The position numbers and the translations under genes are program-made. Shown in pieces: positions 27,535 through 35,197 of a stretch of 64,000 bases of DNA (the first letter of the stretch is position 1; each line of letters starts with the position of its first letter). Below the pieces are notes generated by a model. It saw nothing but the letters and a program-made list of their open reading frames with translations, was not told the DNA's origin and ran no database searches. The DNA lies in assembly GCF_000943565.1 (NCBI RefSeq), contig NZ_JTDW01000002.1:62001-126000 (forward strand), given 5' to 3'. This DNA is from Neotamlana sedimentorum. Its GTDB lineage: Bacteria; Bacteroidota; Bacteroidia; Flavobacteriales; Flavobacteriaceae.

Positions 27535-28120
27535 AAAATCATTAAATAACATACCAAAACCTATAAGGCTTTTCCTAGGAAAAGCCTTATTGTTTTTCAT
27601 AGTTTGGAAACTAGTTTATGGTTTTTATCTGTCTAACACAAAAGTTTTAGATTACCCCTTAACTAAACACGTTGGGGAAGCTTCAACTTATTTATTAAAT
27701 AATTTTAGCCCAATGAGCGGCTTTACTGTTGAACGGAATGTAGGTACTTTTTATATTGGAGATGAATTAGTCGAAGGAAGTATTTCTTCACAAATTTTTC
27801 ATAATGATTACCTGGTTCTTCATATTGCCGATAATTGTAATGGTTTAGAACTAATAGTTTTATTTATAGGTTTTATAATATGTATGCCATCAAGCTTTTG
27901 GCGAAAGCTTTTATACATCGCTATTGGTATTATAATTATCGATTTTGTAAATATTTTAAGGTGTATGGGTTTAATTTATCTACGTGAATACTATCACGCT
28001 TATTTTGATTTTGCACACCATTACTTATTTAAAGCCATTGTTTATACTTGCACATTTTTAATGTGGATGTATTTTTCCAGAAAAATTAGTTTTAAAAATG
28101 AAAATTTACAAATCGGATAA
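27521..28120 (+). CDS. Exosortase/archaeosortase family transpeptidase
   Basis: A multi-pass membrane protein of 199 residues expected to cleave sorting tails at the outer face of the inner membrane. The three residues that define the family are visible: Cys106 in HIADNCNGLEL, Arg147 in VNILRCMGLI and a His at 166/167 in FDFAHHYLF. At least four hydrophobic segments occur (about 18-37, 108-124, 129-147, 170-184). It resembles the XrtF-type Bacteroidota exosortases in size and opening, but I do not assign a subfamily. It is translationally coupled to the cargo gene before it (14-base overlap) and to the membrane protein after it (23-base overlap). Confidence 0.9.
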   Translation: MLNIKKSLNNIPKPIRLFLGKALLFFIVWKLVYGFYLSNTKVLDYPLTKHVGEASTYLLNNFSPMSGFTVERNVGTFYIGDELVEGSISSQIFHNDYLVLHIADNCNGLELIVLFIGFIICMPSSFWRKLLYIAIGIIIIDFVNILRCMGLIYLREYYHAYFDFAHHYLFKAIVYTCTFLMWMYFSRKISFKNENLQIG

Positions 28121-28508
28121 GGTTCGTTTTATTGCAGGTCTTATACTTATAGTTATAGTTTATTCTTGGAACGGGTTGTTCTTTATAACCGAAAACCAAG
28201 AATGGATGAAATTACCAAAATTAACTTTTCACCTTATACGCTTTGGAGTAACAATAGTTGTCTACTTTATAGGCACCTATCATTTAGGAAAAATTAAAGA
28301 GTCTTGGATGAGCACCATTTGGCATTTAGTTCATGTATCTGGTTTAATTATTATTACAAGCTTAGGACTGTTCGATTGGTTTATAATGGAAATACCTCGT
28401 GCACTAAAAAGTTTTGCGCATAACGTCCAAGAAATATTAATTTCTCCAGTTTTATACGTTGCCATGGGGTTACTTAACAAGAGTTTAAATAAAGAAGCCA
28501 ACACTTAG
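28098..28508 (+). CDS. Small four-helix membrane protein coupled to the exosortase
   Basis: A 136-residue protein with four predicted membrane helices (about 10-29, 43-64, 73-96 and 113-128). I do not recognise a family. It does not show the sequence I recall for the usual exosortase F system-associated protein, though the place in the operon is similar. Its start lies 23 bases inside the exosortase gene, so the two are probably translated together and may form a complex. Possible roles are stabilising the exosortase or serving as the acceptor or anchor; none is shown by the sequence. Confidence 0.8.
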   Translation: MKIYKSDKVRFIAGLILIVIVYSWNGLFFITENQEWMKLPKLTFHLIRFGVTIVVYFIGTYHLGKIKESWMSTIWHLVHVSGLIIITSLGLFDWFIMEIPRALKSFAHNVQEILISPVLYVAMGLLNKSLNKEANT

Positions 28509-28685
28509 CTAAAAAACTTTAATCTTTTTATCGAGTTAAAAGGTTGTTTTATCTTTTATAAACGTAAATCAAAAGAGTTTTAAAGTTTAAATATTTAGTT
28601 TCATCGAAAATACACAACATTTACTATAATAGGCGCTATCTTTATATTGCTATTAATTATTATTTTATAACTCAAATCAACAATT

Positions 28686-28925
28686 ATGAAAACAAATCGT
28701 TCAATTTTATTCTCAGCTACCTTATTTGCTGCTTTATTATTTAGTGTAAATGTAAGTGCTTTTGGCGGCAGTGGTCATGGACATGGTGGACCTAAACACA
28801 AACCTAAAAAATCTAAAACTAAGAAGTCTAAAAAACAAGATTCTGTGCCTTTAGATGGTGGTTTAAGTGTTTTAGTATTAGGAGCTGCAGCTTTTGGTGT
28901 TAAAAAGTTACGTGAAAAAAAATAA
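28686..28925 (+). CDS. Tiny exported His/Gly/Lys-rich protein with VPLDGG sorting tail (exosortase cargo 2)
   Basis: A 79-residue protein. A signal peptide ends near residue 25 (VNVSA/FG). The mature segment 26-53 is first Gly/His-rich (FGGSGHGHGGPKHK) and then strongly basic (PKKSKTKKSKKQ). VPLDGG is at 54-59, followed by LSVLVLGAAAFG and KKLREKK. The tail is nearly identical to that of the cargo at 27298 (VLGAAAFG, then KLR-x-KK). The gene is 177 bases behind the exosortase operon and is closed by a strong terminator. A cell-surface, peptide-like mature product is inferred. Metal or polyanion binding is possible from composition but unproven. Confidence 0.85.
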   Translation: MKTNRSILFSATLFAALLFSVNVSAFGGSGHGHGGPKHKPKKSKTKKSKKQDSVPLDGGLSVLVLGAAAFGVKKLREKK

Positions 28926-28935
28926 TTTTAACGTA

Positions 28936-28982
28936 TATGAAATAAAAAAAGGCACTTTTTAAGTGCCTTTTTTTATTTCATA
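28936..28982. terminator. Bidirectional terminator between cargo 2 and asd
   Basis: A stem of more than 20 bp: the arm ending AAAAAAAGGCACTT pairs with AAGTGCCTTTTTTT and continues through ATTTCATA, with a 3-base loop. T-runs exist on both strands, fitting the convergent genes on either side. Confidence 0.9.
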
Positions 28983-29031
28983 TAATAGAGCAATTAAATC
29001 TCTAAATTACAAGCATGATGTCATCTGGAAA

Positions 29032-30021
29032 TTATATTAATTTGTTCTCAACCAAATATTCAGCAATTTGAACAGTGTTTGTTGCAGCTCCTTTACGAAG
29101 GTTATCAGCAACAATCCACATGTTTAATGAGTTTGGTTGAGTTTCATCTCTACGTATACGTCCAACAAAAACCTCATCTTTTTCGTGAGCAAAAATAGGC
29201 ATTGGGTAGCTGTTCGTAGCAGTATTGTCTTGTACAACAACTCCTGGAGTTTCACTTAATAATTGACGAACTTCAGCTAAATCGAAATCGTTCTCAAATT
29301 CTACATTTACAGATTCGCTATGCCCACCAGCAGTAGGAATTCTAACAGCTGTAGCAGATACAGAAAATGTTCTATCGTCCATTATTTTTTGCGGCTCTCT
29401 GGCTAACTTCATTTCTTCTTTTGTATATCCGTTATCTAAAAACACGTCGCAATGTGGTAAAGCATTTCTACCAATTGGGTAAGGGTATGCCATTTCGCCC
29501 TCTACACCAGCAATTTCATTTTCTAATTGACGAACAGCTTTTACACCAGTTCCAGAAACCGATTGATAAGTAGAAACCACAACGCGTTTCATTTTATATT
29601 TTTTATGTAACGGATTTAAAGCCATTACCAACTGAATTGTAGAACAGTTTGGGTTGGCAATAATTTTGTCTTCTTTAGTTAAAGCAGAAGCGTTAATTTC
29701 TGGAACTACTAATTTTTTAGTTGGGTCCATTCTCCAAGCCGAAGAATTATCTACAACAGTTGTACCTGCTTCTGCAAATTTAGGAGCCCATTCTAAAGAC
29801 GTATCTCCACCGGCCGAAAATAAAGCAATATCTGGTTTCATAGAAACAGCAGTTTCTAAACCAACAACGGTATAATCTTTACCTTTATAATTTAATTTTT
29901 TACCAATTGAGCGTTCTGAAGCTACAGGAATTAATTCTGTAACAGGAAAATTGCGCTCTGCAAGAACTTTTAGCATCACTTCGCCTACCATACCAGTGGC
30001 ACCAACAACAGCTACTTTCAT
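29032..30021 (-). CDS. asd: Aspartate-semialdehyde dehydrogenase
   Basis: Reduces aspartyl phosphate to aspartate semialdehyde for lysine/diaminopimelate, threonine and methionine synthesis. The 329-residue form starts at MKVAVVGATGMVG (30021). An in-frame ATG exists 33 bases earlier but would add 11 residues before the conserved start, and the sequence in front of 30021 is an A-rich leader, so the shorter form is chosen. The catalytic cysteine is Cys126 in IANPNCSTIQ. A terminator separates it from mscL. Confidence 0.93.
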   Translation of the reverse strand: MKVAVVGATGMVGEVMLKVLAERNFPVTELIPVASERSIGKKLNYKGKDYTVVGLETAVSMKPDIALFSAGGDTSLEWAPKFAEAGTTVVDNSSAWRMDPTKKLVVPEINASALTKEDKIIANPNCSTIQLVMALNPLHKKYKMKRVVVSTYQSVSGTGVKAVRQLENEIAGVEGEMAYPYPIGRNALPHCDVFLDNGYTKEEMKLAREPQKIMDDRTFSVSATAVRIPTAGGHSESVNVEFENDFDLAEVRQLLSETPGVVVQDNTATNSYPMPIFAHEKDEVFVGRIRRDETQPNSLNMWIVADNLRKGAATNTVQIAEYLVENKLI

Positions 30022-30065
30022 TTTTTTTATATTTAGTTTAAAATGTGCAGGCAAAAATACATAAA

Positions 30066-30099
30066 AAAAGACCTTATTTAATTAAAAATAAGGTCTTTT
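30066..30099 (-). terminator. Terminator behind mscL
   Basis: AAAAGACCTTATTT (30066-30079) and AAATAAGGTCTTTT (30086-30099) form a perfect 14-bp stem with a 6-base loop. On the minus strand a run of seven T follows. Confidence 0.88.
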
Positions 30100-30137
30100 A
30101 ACAACAAATAACAGGTTGTTATTTATTAAACTTTATG

Positions 30138-30539
30138 TTATTTTTTTAACAAGTCTCTAATTTCAGCAAGCAAATCTTCTTGACTTGGTCCTGCTGGAGC
30201 TTCTTCAGCTGGCTCTTCTTTCTTCTTTAATTTGTTAACTCCTTTTACAACTAAGAACATTATAAATGCTACAATTATAAAATCTAAAACATTAGTAATA
30301 AACTGTCCGTGCTCTAAGTAAACTTCGCCTACCATTTCTCCAGCATCGTTTAACGTACCGTCTTTTAACTTCATTTTTAAATCTTTAAAGTCTGTATCGA
30401 ATAATAAACCGATTAGCGGAGAAACAATTCCTCCTGTAAACGATGTAACTACTTCTTTAAAAGCAGCACCCATAACAAAACCAACTGCAATGTCTATAAG
30501 GTTGCCCTTCATTGCAAATTCTTTAAACTCTTTTAACAT
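30138..30539 (-). CDS. mscL: Large-conductance mechanosensitive channel
   Basis: A pentameric inner-membrane emergency valve, 133 residues. The start LKEFKEFAMKGNLIDIAVGFVMGAAF covers the N-terminal helix and pore-lining TM1. TM2 is VLDFIIVAFIMFLVVK, and a charged C-terminal bundle follows. It lies between alr (67-base gap) and the terminator at 30066. Confidence 0.95.
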   Translation of the reverse strand: MLKEFKEFAMKGNLIDIAVGFVMGAAFKEVVTSFTGGIVSPLIGLLFDTDFKDLKMKLKDGTLNDAGEMVGEVYLEHGQFITNVLDFIIVAFIMFLVVKGVNKLKKKEEPAEEAPAGPSQEDLLAEIRDLLKK

Positions 30540-30606
30540 GATAAAAATTTTATTAATAGTTAGTGAGCGACTAAATTAAATAAAATAATTAAAAAAATGT
30601 TAAATT

Positions 30607-31713
30607 TTAGTATAAATACACGCGTTTAATGCGTTGCGAGAGAGATGTTAGAATTTCGTAAGAAATGGTATTCGCCGTTTTAGCAAAATTTTCGGCAGTA
30701 TTATTAGGTCCAAAAATAATAACTTCATCACCTTCATTGCAGTTTATTTCGGTTACATTTACCATAATCATATCCATACAAACATTGCCAATTATTGGTG
30801 CTTTTTGGTTATTAATTATTACATATCCTTTTTCGTTACCATATTGCCTACCAATACCGTCGGCATGCCCAATAGGCAAGGTAGCCGTTTTTAAAGCACT
30901 ATTACTAATATAGCCACGATTATAGCCAACAGATTCTCCTTTTCTTAAGGTGTGAATTTGTGAAATAATAGTTTTTAAAGTACCTATTGGTTTTAAATTT
31001 TGATTTTCTCTTACGGAGTTACCATAACCATAAAGCCCAATGCCACTCCGTACCATATTAAAGTGTGCTTCAGGATAGTTTAAAATACCCGATGTATTAC
31101 ATAAGTGTAAAATGGGTTGGTAGCCAATTAAATTAATAAGATCATTTGTAATAGTTTTAAAACTACTTATTTGAGCTTGAGTGAAAGATTGTTCGTTTAA
31201 ATCTTCACTGGCTGCTAAATGTGAAAATATTGATTTTACTTTAATAGCCTTCGTTTTTTTTAAGGTTTTAGCTATATAAGAGGTGTCGTTTAAAGAAAAG
31301 CCTAACCTATTCAATCCAGTATTAAACTTAAGGTGTATTGGATAATCTTTCTTTTTTACTAACTCCACTTGTTCAATAAATTCATTTAAAATTTTACGAC
31401 TGTATAAGTTAGGCTCTAAATTATACTCAATGAGCAAATTAAAACTTACTATTTGTGGATGTAATACTAAAATAGGCTTTTTTATTCCGGCATTTCTTAG
31501 CGAGATTCCTTCACTAGTATAGGCGACCGCAAAATAATCGACACCCAAATTTTCTAAATAAGTCGCTAATTCGTCGGTATTATTACCATAAGCATAAGCT
31601 TTAACAACGGCTAAAAATTTAGTGTTAGATGATATTTTAGATTTTAAATATAAATAATTTTCCTTTAACGCTGCAAGGTTAATTTCTAGCACAGTTTCAT
31701 TCGCTTTTGGCAT
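30607..31713 (-). CDS. alr: Alanine racemase
   Basis: A PLP enzyme making D-alanine for peptidoglycan, 368 residues. The PLP lysine is in AVVKAYAYG (about residue 38), and the second catalytic residue, Tyr, is in [21 protein letters not shown] is typical. The 17-base overlap with the end of tdk indicates coupled translation. Confidence 0.94.
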   Translation of the reverse strand: MPKANETVLEINLAALKENYLYLKSKISSNTKFLAVVKAYAYGNNTDELATYLENLGVDYFAVAYTSEGISLRNAGIKKPILVLHPQIVSFNLLIEYNLEPNLYSRKILNEFIEQVELVKKKDYPIHLKFNTGLNRLGFSLNDTSYIAKTLKKTKAIKVKSIFSHLAASEDLNEQSFTQAQISSFKTITNDLINLIGYQPILHLCNTSGILNYPEAHFNMVRSGIGLYGYGNSVRENQNLKPIGTLKTIISQIHTLRKGESVGYNRGYISNSALKTATLPIGHADGIGRQYGNEKGYVIINNQKAPIIGNVCMDMIMVNVTEINCNEGDEVIIFGPNNTAENFAKTANTISYEILTSLSQRIKRVYLY

Positions 31714-32356
31714 CGGGGTTGTCGGTTTTAGCTATCGGAACTTCTTCTGGGTTATTAACTTTAATACTTCGCACTTTATCGCGCATCATGGCTTTGTAAT
31801 AAGCAGCTCTACTAAGTGGTTCATATTCTTCAACTTCACCTAAAAGTACTAAATTATCATTTTGAGCTTTACGATAGCTATATTGAGCTAAATTACCAGT
31901 TCTTGTGCAAACAGCATGAACTTTAGTAACGTATTCTGCGGTGGCCATTAAATTAGGCATTGGGCCAAAAGGGTTGCCTTTAAAATCCATATCTAGGCCA
32001 GCAACAATAACACGAATACCTTTATTGGCCAAATCGTTACAAATACGCACTATTTCGTCGTCGAAAAATTGAGCTTCATCAATTCCAACCACATCACAAC
32101 CATCGGCCAGAATAGGAATATTGGCCGCGGCAGGTACAGGCGTTGATCGAATTTCGTTAGCATCATGAGAAACCACCATTTCTTCATCATAACGCACATC
32201 AATAGCAGGTTTAAAAATCTCAACTTTCTGCTTTGCAAATTGTGCACGTTTTAAACGTCGAATAAGTTCTTCGGTTTTTCCTGAGAACATGGAACCACAA
32301 ATAACTTCAATCCAACCAAATTGTTCTTTAGGATTTACTGTATTTTCAAGAAACAT
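31697..32356 (-). CDS. tdk: Thymidine kinase (type II)
   Basis: Phosphorylates thymidine in nucleotide salvage, 219 residues. The P-loop is [11 protein letters not shown] (21-31), and DEAQFFDD is the Walker B/base region. [10 protein letters not shown] corresponds to the lasso region. The zinc-ribbon cysteines usual in enterobacterial and human type enzymes are largely absent (CTRTGN where CxxC is expected, SRAAYYK where CxxC/H is expected). This occurs in Bacteroidota relatives and need not mean inactivity. Confidence 0.94.
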   Translation of the reverse strand: MFLENTVNPKEQFGWIEVICGSMFSGKTEELIRRLKRAQFAKQKVEIFKPAIDVRYDEEMVVSHDANEIRSTPVPAAANIPILADGCDVVGIDEAQFFDDEIVRICNDLANKGIRVIVAGLDMDFKGNPFGPMPNLMATAEYVTKVHAVCTRTGNLAQYSYRKAQNDNLVLLGEVEEYEPLSRAAYYKAMMRDKVRSIKVNNPEEVPIAKTDNPDAKSE

Positions 32357-32409
32357 TTTGTAAATTTAACACTAAAACAAATCGATTTTTCGTTTGTATA
32401 AAGGTGGCG

Positions 32410-32417
32410 CAAATTTA
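32410..32417 (-). promoter_or_regulatory. Candidate -7 element for tdk-alr-mscL
   Basis: TAAATTTG on the minus strand fits TAnnTTTG and lies about 53 bases before the tdk ATG in the divergent gap. No well-spaced -33 TTG was found. Confidence 0.4.
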
Positions 32418-32461
32418 TTAAAAAAACAAAAGGCTGTTAATAACAATTAAAAAATAAAATA

Positions 32462-33175
32462 ATGAAGAAGAAGTTAGAATCTGAACTCATTAGTATTGCA
32501 CATAAAATTTTAAAATTAAAAGGCAAAGAGGACGTAAAAAAAATGCATGAGCAAGTTGCATTATTATACGAAAAACTTTCCGTTTTAAAATTTGCCGAAG
32601 AAAACGCCGAAGCCGGCATGCCAAGCATTGGTAGTAATTCCTCGTTTTTTGGTATGTTAGATAGTGCGTTCAACAATAAAATTAGTGATAGTATTGAAGT
32701 CGAAGATAAGGTTTATATAAAACTAGAAGACGACGAAGATAACAAAGACGATATCATGGAACATGCCATTCATAAAATAAAAGATATGGCAACACTCATG
32801 CCCGATAAAGTAGATGAACCTAAAGCAAAACCCGATTTCGATGAAATTACAGCAGGTTTTCAAGAAACACCTATTTTCGAGCCAGTAACAAAAGTAACGT
32901 CTAGTTTTTCAGTTGAAAAAAAATCACTAAACGATAAGCTAAATGTTAATAAATTAAGCATTGGTTTAAACGATAAAATCGCCTTTATTAATCAACTTTT
33001 TGATGGTAAAAGTGAAGACTACGATCGTGTAATTTCGCAATTAAATACCACCGAAACCTTCACCGAAGCTCAACAATTTATTAATACCATGATTAAGCCA
33101 GACTACAATAATTGGCAAGACAAAGAAGAAATTGAAGAACGCTTTTTAGAAATTATACATGCTAAATTCAGTTAA
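32462..33175 (+). CDS. Conserved hypothetical cytoplasmic protein
   Basis: A 237-residue acidic protein, no signal or membrane segment. It begins with a helical, probably coiled-coil region (MKKKLESELISIAHKILKLKG and MHEQVALLYEKLSVLKFAEE). A low-complexity acidic linker follows (about 75-105), then a C-terminal region with LNDKIAFINQLFDGKSEDYDRVISQL and a last segment INTMIKPDYNNWQDKEE. I recognise no named family, but the C-terminal helical block is of a kind often conserved next to tdk/alr in Flavobacteriaceae. Function unknown. An intergenic repeat starts 7 bases after its stop. Confidence 0.85.
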   Translation: MKKKLESELISIAHKILKLKGKEDVKKMHEQVALLYEKLSVLKFAEENAEAGMPSIGSNSSFFGMLDSAFNNKISDSIEVEDKVYIKLEDDEDNKDDIMEHAIHKIKDMATLMPDKVDEPKAKPDFDEITAGFQETPIFEPVTKVTSSFSVEKKSLNDKLNVNKLSIGLNDKIAFINQLFDGKSEDYDRVISQLNTTETFTEAQQFINTMIKPDYNNWQDKEEIEERFLEIIHAKFS

Positions 33176-33182
33176 CTATTTT

Positions 33183-33250
33183 TAGGGTGTTACCGCACTC
33201 TAAAAGCTAACGCGAGTGCGGTCGTGCTTTCCGTTATATCTTTTTTTATT
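33183..33250 (+). repeat. Intergenic repeat element, copy A (TAGGGYGTTACC family)
   Basis: It starts with TAGGGTGTTACC (33183-33194), contains an 8-bp inverted repeat CCGCACTC (33193-33200) and GAGTGCGG (33214-33221), then GGTCGTGCTTTCCG and a T-run. It shares the opening and the GGTCG-K-GCTTTC block with the element at 36671-36770, and both are in the same orientation relative to the gene they follow. The T-run suggests it may also terminate transcription. Confidence 0.6.
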
Positions 33251-33346
33251 ATTTGTAATACATTTGCAGCATTACAACACTTAGTCATCCTTTTAATTAT
33301 TCAAACCAATTCAATAAAAAAAGGATGCCACTACAATCACTAACAC

Positions 33347-34018
33347 ATGAGTAAACTCTACATTGTACCTACTCCCATAGGAAATTTAAAAGATATTACA
33401 TTTCGAGCAATCGAAGTTTTAAAAGAAGCCGATTTAATACTTGCCGAAGATACTAGAACCTCTGGGAAACTTTTAAAGCACTTCGAAATCTCAACTCATA
33501 TGCAATCACATCACATGCATAATGAGCATAAAACAGTACAAAGTATTATTCAAAAATTAAAAGCCGGAACTACCGTTGCATTAGTAAGCGATGCCGGAAC
33601 ACCAGCCATTTCAGACCCTGGTTTTTTACTCTCTAGGGCTTGTATAGAAAATAATATTGAAATTGAATGTTTACCAGGCGCAACCGCCTTTGTACCAGCT
33701 TTAGTAAATAGCGGTTTACCAAACGATAAATTTGTATTCGAAGGTTTTTTACCCGTAAAAAAAGGCCGTCAAACAAGGTTAACCCTATTAGCCGAAGAAA
33801 CACGAACCATGATTTTTTACGAAAGTCCGCATAAATTAATAAAAACTTTAGGGCATTTTTGCGAGTATTTTGGCGAAGACCGACAGGTTTCTGTATCTCG
33901 CGAGCTAACAAAAATGTTTGAAGAAACCATTAGAGGAACCGCTAAAGAAGTGTTAGATTATTACACAAACAAACCTCCAAAAGGAGAAATTGTTATTATT
34001 GCAGCTGGAAAAAAATAA
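33347..34018 (+). CDS. rsmI: 16S rRNA (cytidine-1402 2'-O)-methyltransferase
   Basis: A SAM-dependent methyltransferase acting on C1402 of 16S rRNA, 223 residues. The opening LYIVPTPIGNLKDITFRAI, the AEDTR block, and VSDAGTPAISDPG are diagnostic. Length is shorter than in E. coli (which has a C-terminal extension), typical of Bacteroidota. Confidence 0.94.
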   Translation: MSKLYIVPTPIGNLKDITFRAIEVLKEADLILAEDTRTSGKLLKHFEISTHMQSHHMHNEHKTVQSIIQKLKAGTTVALVSDAGTPAISDPGFLLSRACIENNIEIECLPGATAFVPALVNSGLPNDKFVFEGFLPVKKGRQTRLTLLAEETRTMIFYESPHKLIKTLGHFCEYFGEDRQVSVSRELTKMFEETIRGTAKEVLDYYTNKPPKGEIVIIAAGKK

Positions 34019-34047
34019 GTCTGAATTTATAGCTAATAAAAACTAAT

Positions 34048-34392
34048 ATGAAATTAGAAACATTTATAAATAAACTAAAAAATAATCCTGATACCATTGA
34101 GTTTTCTGAAACTATGGAAACCATCGAAACTAACTATAATTTTACACCAACAGCTTTTAAAAACGGAGATTTACAAAATGAAGCCGGACAAAACACAGGC
34201 TCATGTAAATTATTTGCATTCGCCAAAAAGCAACATTTAAGCAAAGCAGAAACATTGGCTTGTTTTGGGAAGTTTTATTACGAAGAAGTTTTAAACGATC
34301 CAACAGGAACTGGCCACCAAAACATAAGAAATTTTATAAAAACTGGCTTTGAAGGTTTAACTTTTGAAGGAGACGTTTTAGCAGTGAAGTAA
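34048..34392 (+). CDS. HopJ type III effector family protein
   Basis: A 114-residue soluble protein of the HopJ family: opening with FINKLKNNPDTIEFSETM, then NYNFTPTAFKNGD, GQNTGSCKLFAFAKK and a GTGHQNIRNF block near the C-terminus. The family name comes from a Pseudomonas effector, but members are widespread in free-living bacteria without type III secretion, and none is seen here. The biochemical role is unknown. It is 29 bases behind rsmI. Confidence 0.9.
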   Translation: MKLETFINKLKNNPDTIEFSETMETIETNYNFTPTAFKNGDLQNEAGQNTGSCKLFAFAKKQHLSKAETLACFGKFYYEEVLNDPTGTGHQNIRNFIKTGFEGLTFEGDVLAVK

Positions 34393-34525
34393 CAGGCTTT
34401 TTTAAGTTGTCATTCTGTACTAAATTTAGAATCTTTTTTTCTTTTACTAAAAAATAAATCTTTGATTTTGTGTTTTTTATAAAATTCTCTACGTCTTTTA
34501 ATGATGCCTTCGGATAATTATTAAC

Positions 34526-35104
34526 ATGCAAAAGCTTTTAAACAACATAAAATCATGTACTATTTGTGAGCCACATTTATTGCTGGGAGCAAGACCCGTA
34601 GTAATTGCCCATCCAGAATCTAAAATTGTAATTATCGGGCAAGCACCAGGCACAAAAGTACACGCCTCGGGCATTCCTTGGGACGATGCTAGCGGTAAAC
34701 AATTACGCAAATGGTTAAATGTTACTAACAATCAATTTTACAATCCTGAAAATTTTGCTATTATACCTATGGGTTTTTGCTACCCTGGAAAAGGAAAAAC
34801 TGGCGATTTACCACCGCGTCCAGAATGTGCTCCAAAATGGCACGAGTTACTTTTTAACCAGCTAAACAAAGTAGAACTTGTACTATTAATTGGCATGTAC
34901 GCTCAAAATTATTACTTGGGTAAATCGGCTAAAAAAACCCTTACCGAAACGGTTAAAAACTATAACCAATATTCGCCTAAATTTTTACCATTACCACACC
35001 CATCTCCTCGAAACCGGTTTTGGCTAACCAAAAACCCTTGGTTCGAAACCAATAACATTCCTGTTTTGCAACAACTTGTAAAAAATATTATTAAAAATGG
35101 CTAA
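34526..35104 (+). CDS. Uracil-DNA glycosylase superfamily protein with four-cysteine Fe-S pattern
   Basis: A 192-residue DNA-repair glycosylase. Motif 1 is IIGQAPGTKVHASGIPWDD (37-55) and motif 2 is PLPHPSPRNRFW (155-166). Cys11, Cys14, Cys85 and Cys101 give a C-x2-C-x70-C-x15-C layout, very close to the [4Fe-4S] ligands of family 4 enzymes such as the Thermus one. Motif 1 has Pro-Gly-Thr where family 4 usually has Pro-Gly-x-x-Glu, so substrate choice may differ. Removal of uracil or a related base is inferred. Confidence 0.82.
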   Translation: MQKLLNNIKSCTICEPHLLLGARPVVIAHPESKIVIIGQAPGTKVHASGIPWDDASGKQLRKWLNVTNNQFYNPENFAIIPMGFCYPGKGKTGDLPPRPECAPKWHELLFNQLNKVELVLLIGMYAQNYYLGKSAKKTLTETVKNYNQYSPKFLPLPHPSPRNRFWLTKNPWFETNNIPVLQQLVKNIIKNG

Positions 35105-35171
35105 ATACGAATAAACAAATTTTCAAAATACTTTAAAAGCATTGTGGTTTAACTTTAAAAAAAGTATTAAC

Positions 35172-35179
35172 TATATTTG
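35172..35179 (+). promoter_or_regulatory. -7 promoter element that fixes the start of the following gene
   Basis: TATATTTG is an exact TAnnTTTG match, 18 bases before the ATG at 35198. A TTG at 35142-35144 is too far for a standard spacing (27 bases). The upstream in-frame ATG at 35177 lies inside this element and is therefore unlikely to be used. Confidence 0.5.
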
Positions 35180-35197
35180 TATACTAACCTTTGGCAA

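Noticed and set aside
28098-28508. Calling this the known exosortase F system-associated protein
   Set aside because: The opening and conserved charged/aromatic motif I recall for that family are not seen; left as an unassigned membrane protein.
30022-30054. Upstream ATG extending asd by 11 residues
   Set aside because: The extension precedes the universally conserved start of the enzyme and replaces a typical A-rich leader.
34048-34392. HopJ gene as evidence for a type III secretion system
   Set aside because: The family name is historical; no secretion genes are present and members are common in free-living bacteria.
34334-34531. Open frame of 65 codons on the minus strand near the HopJ gene
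   Set aside because: Overlaps the HopJ coding end, has lysine/asparagine-rich low-complexity content and no recognisable domain.
35177-35197. Extended start of the peptidoglycan-binding protein
   Set aside because: The ATG lies within a perfect -7 promoter element.
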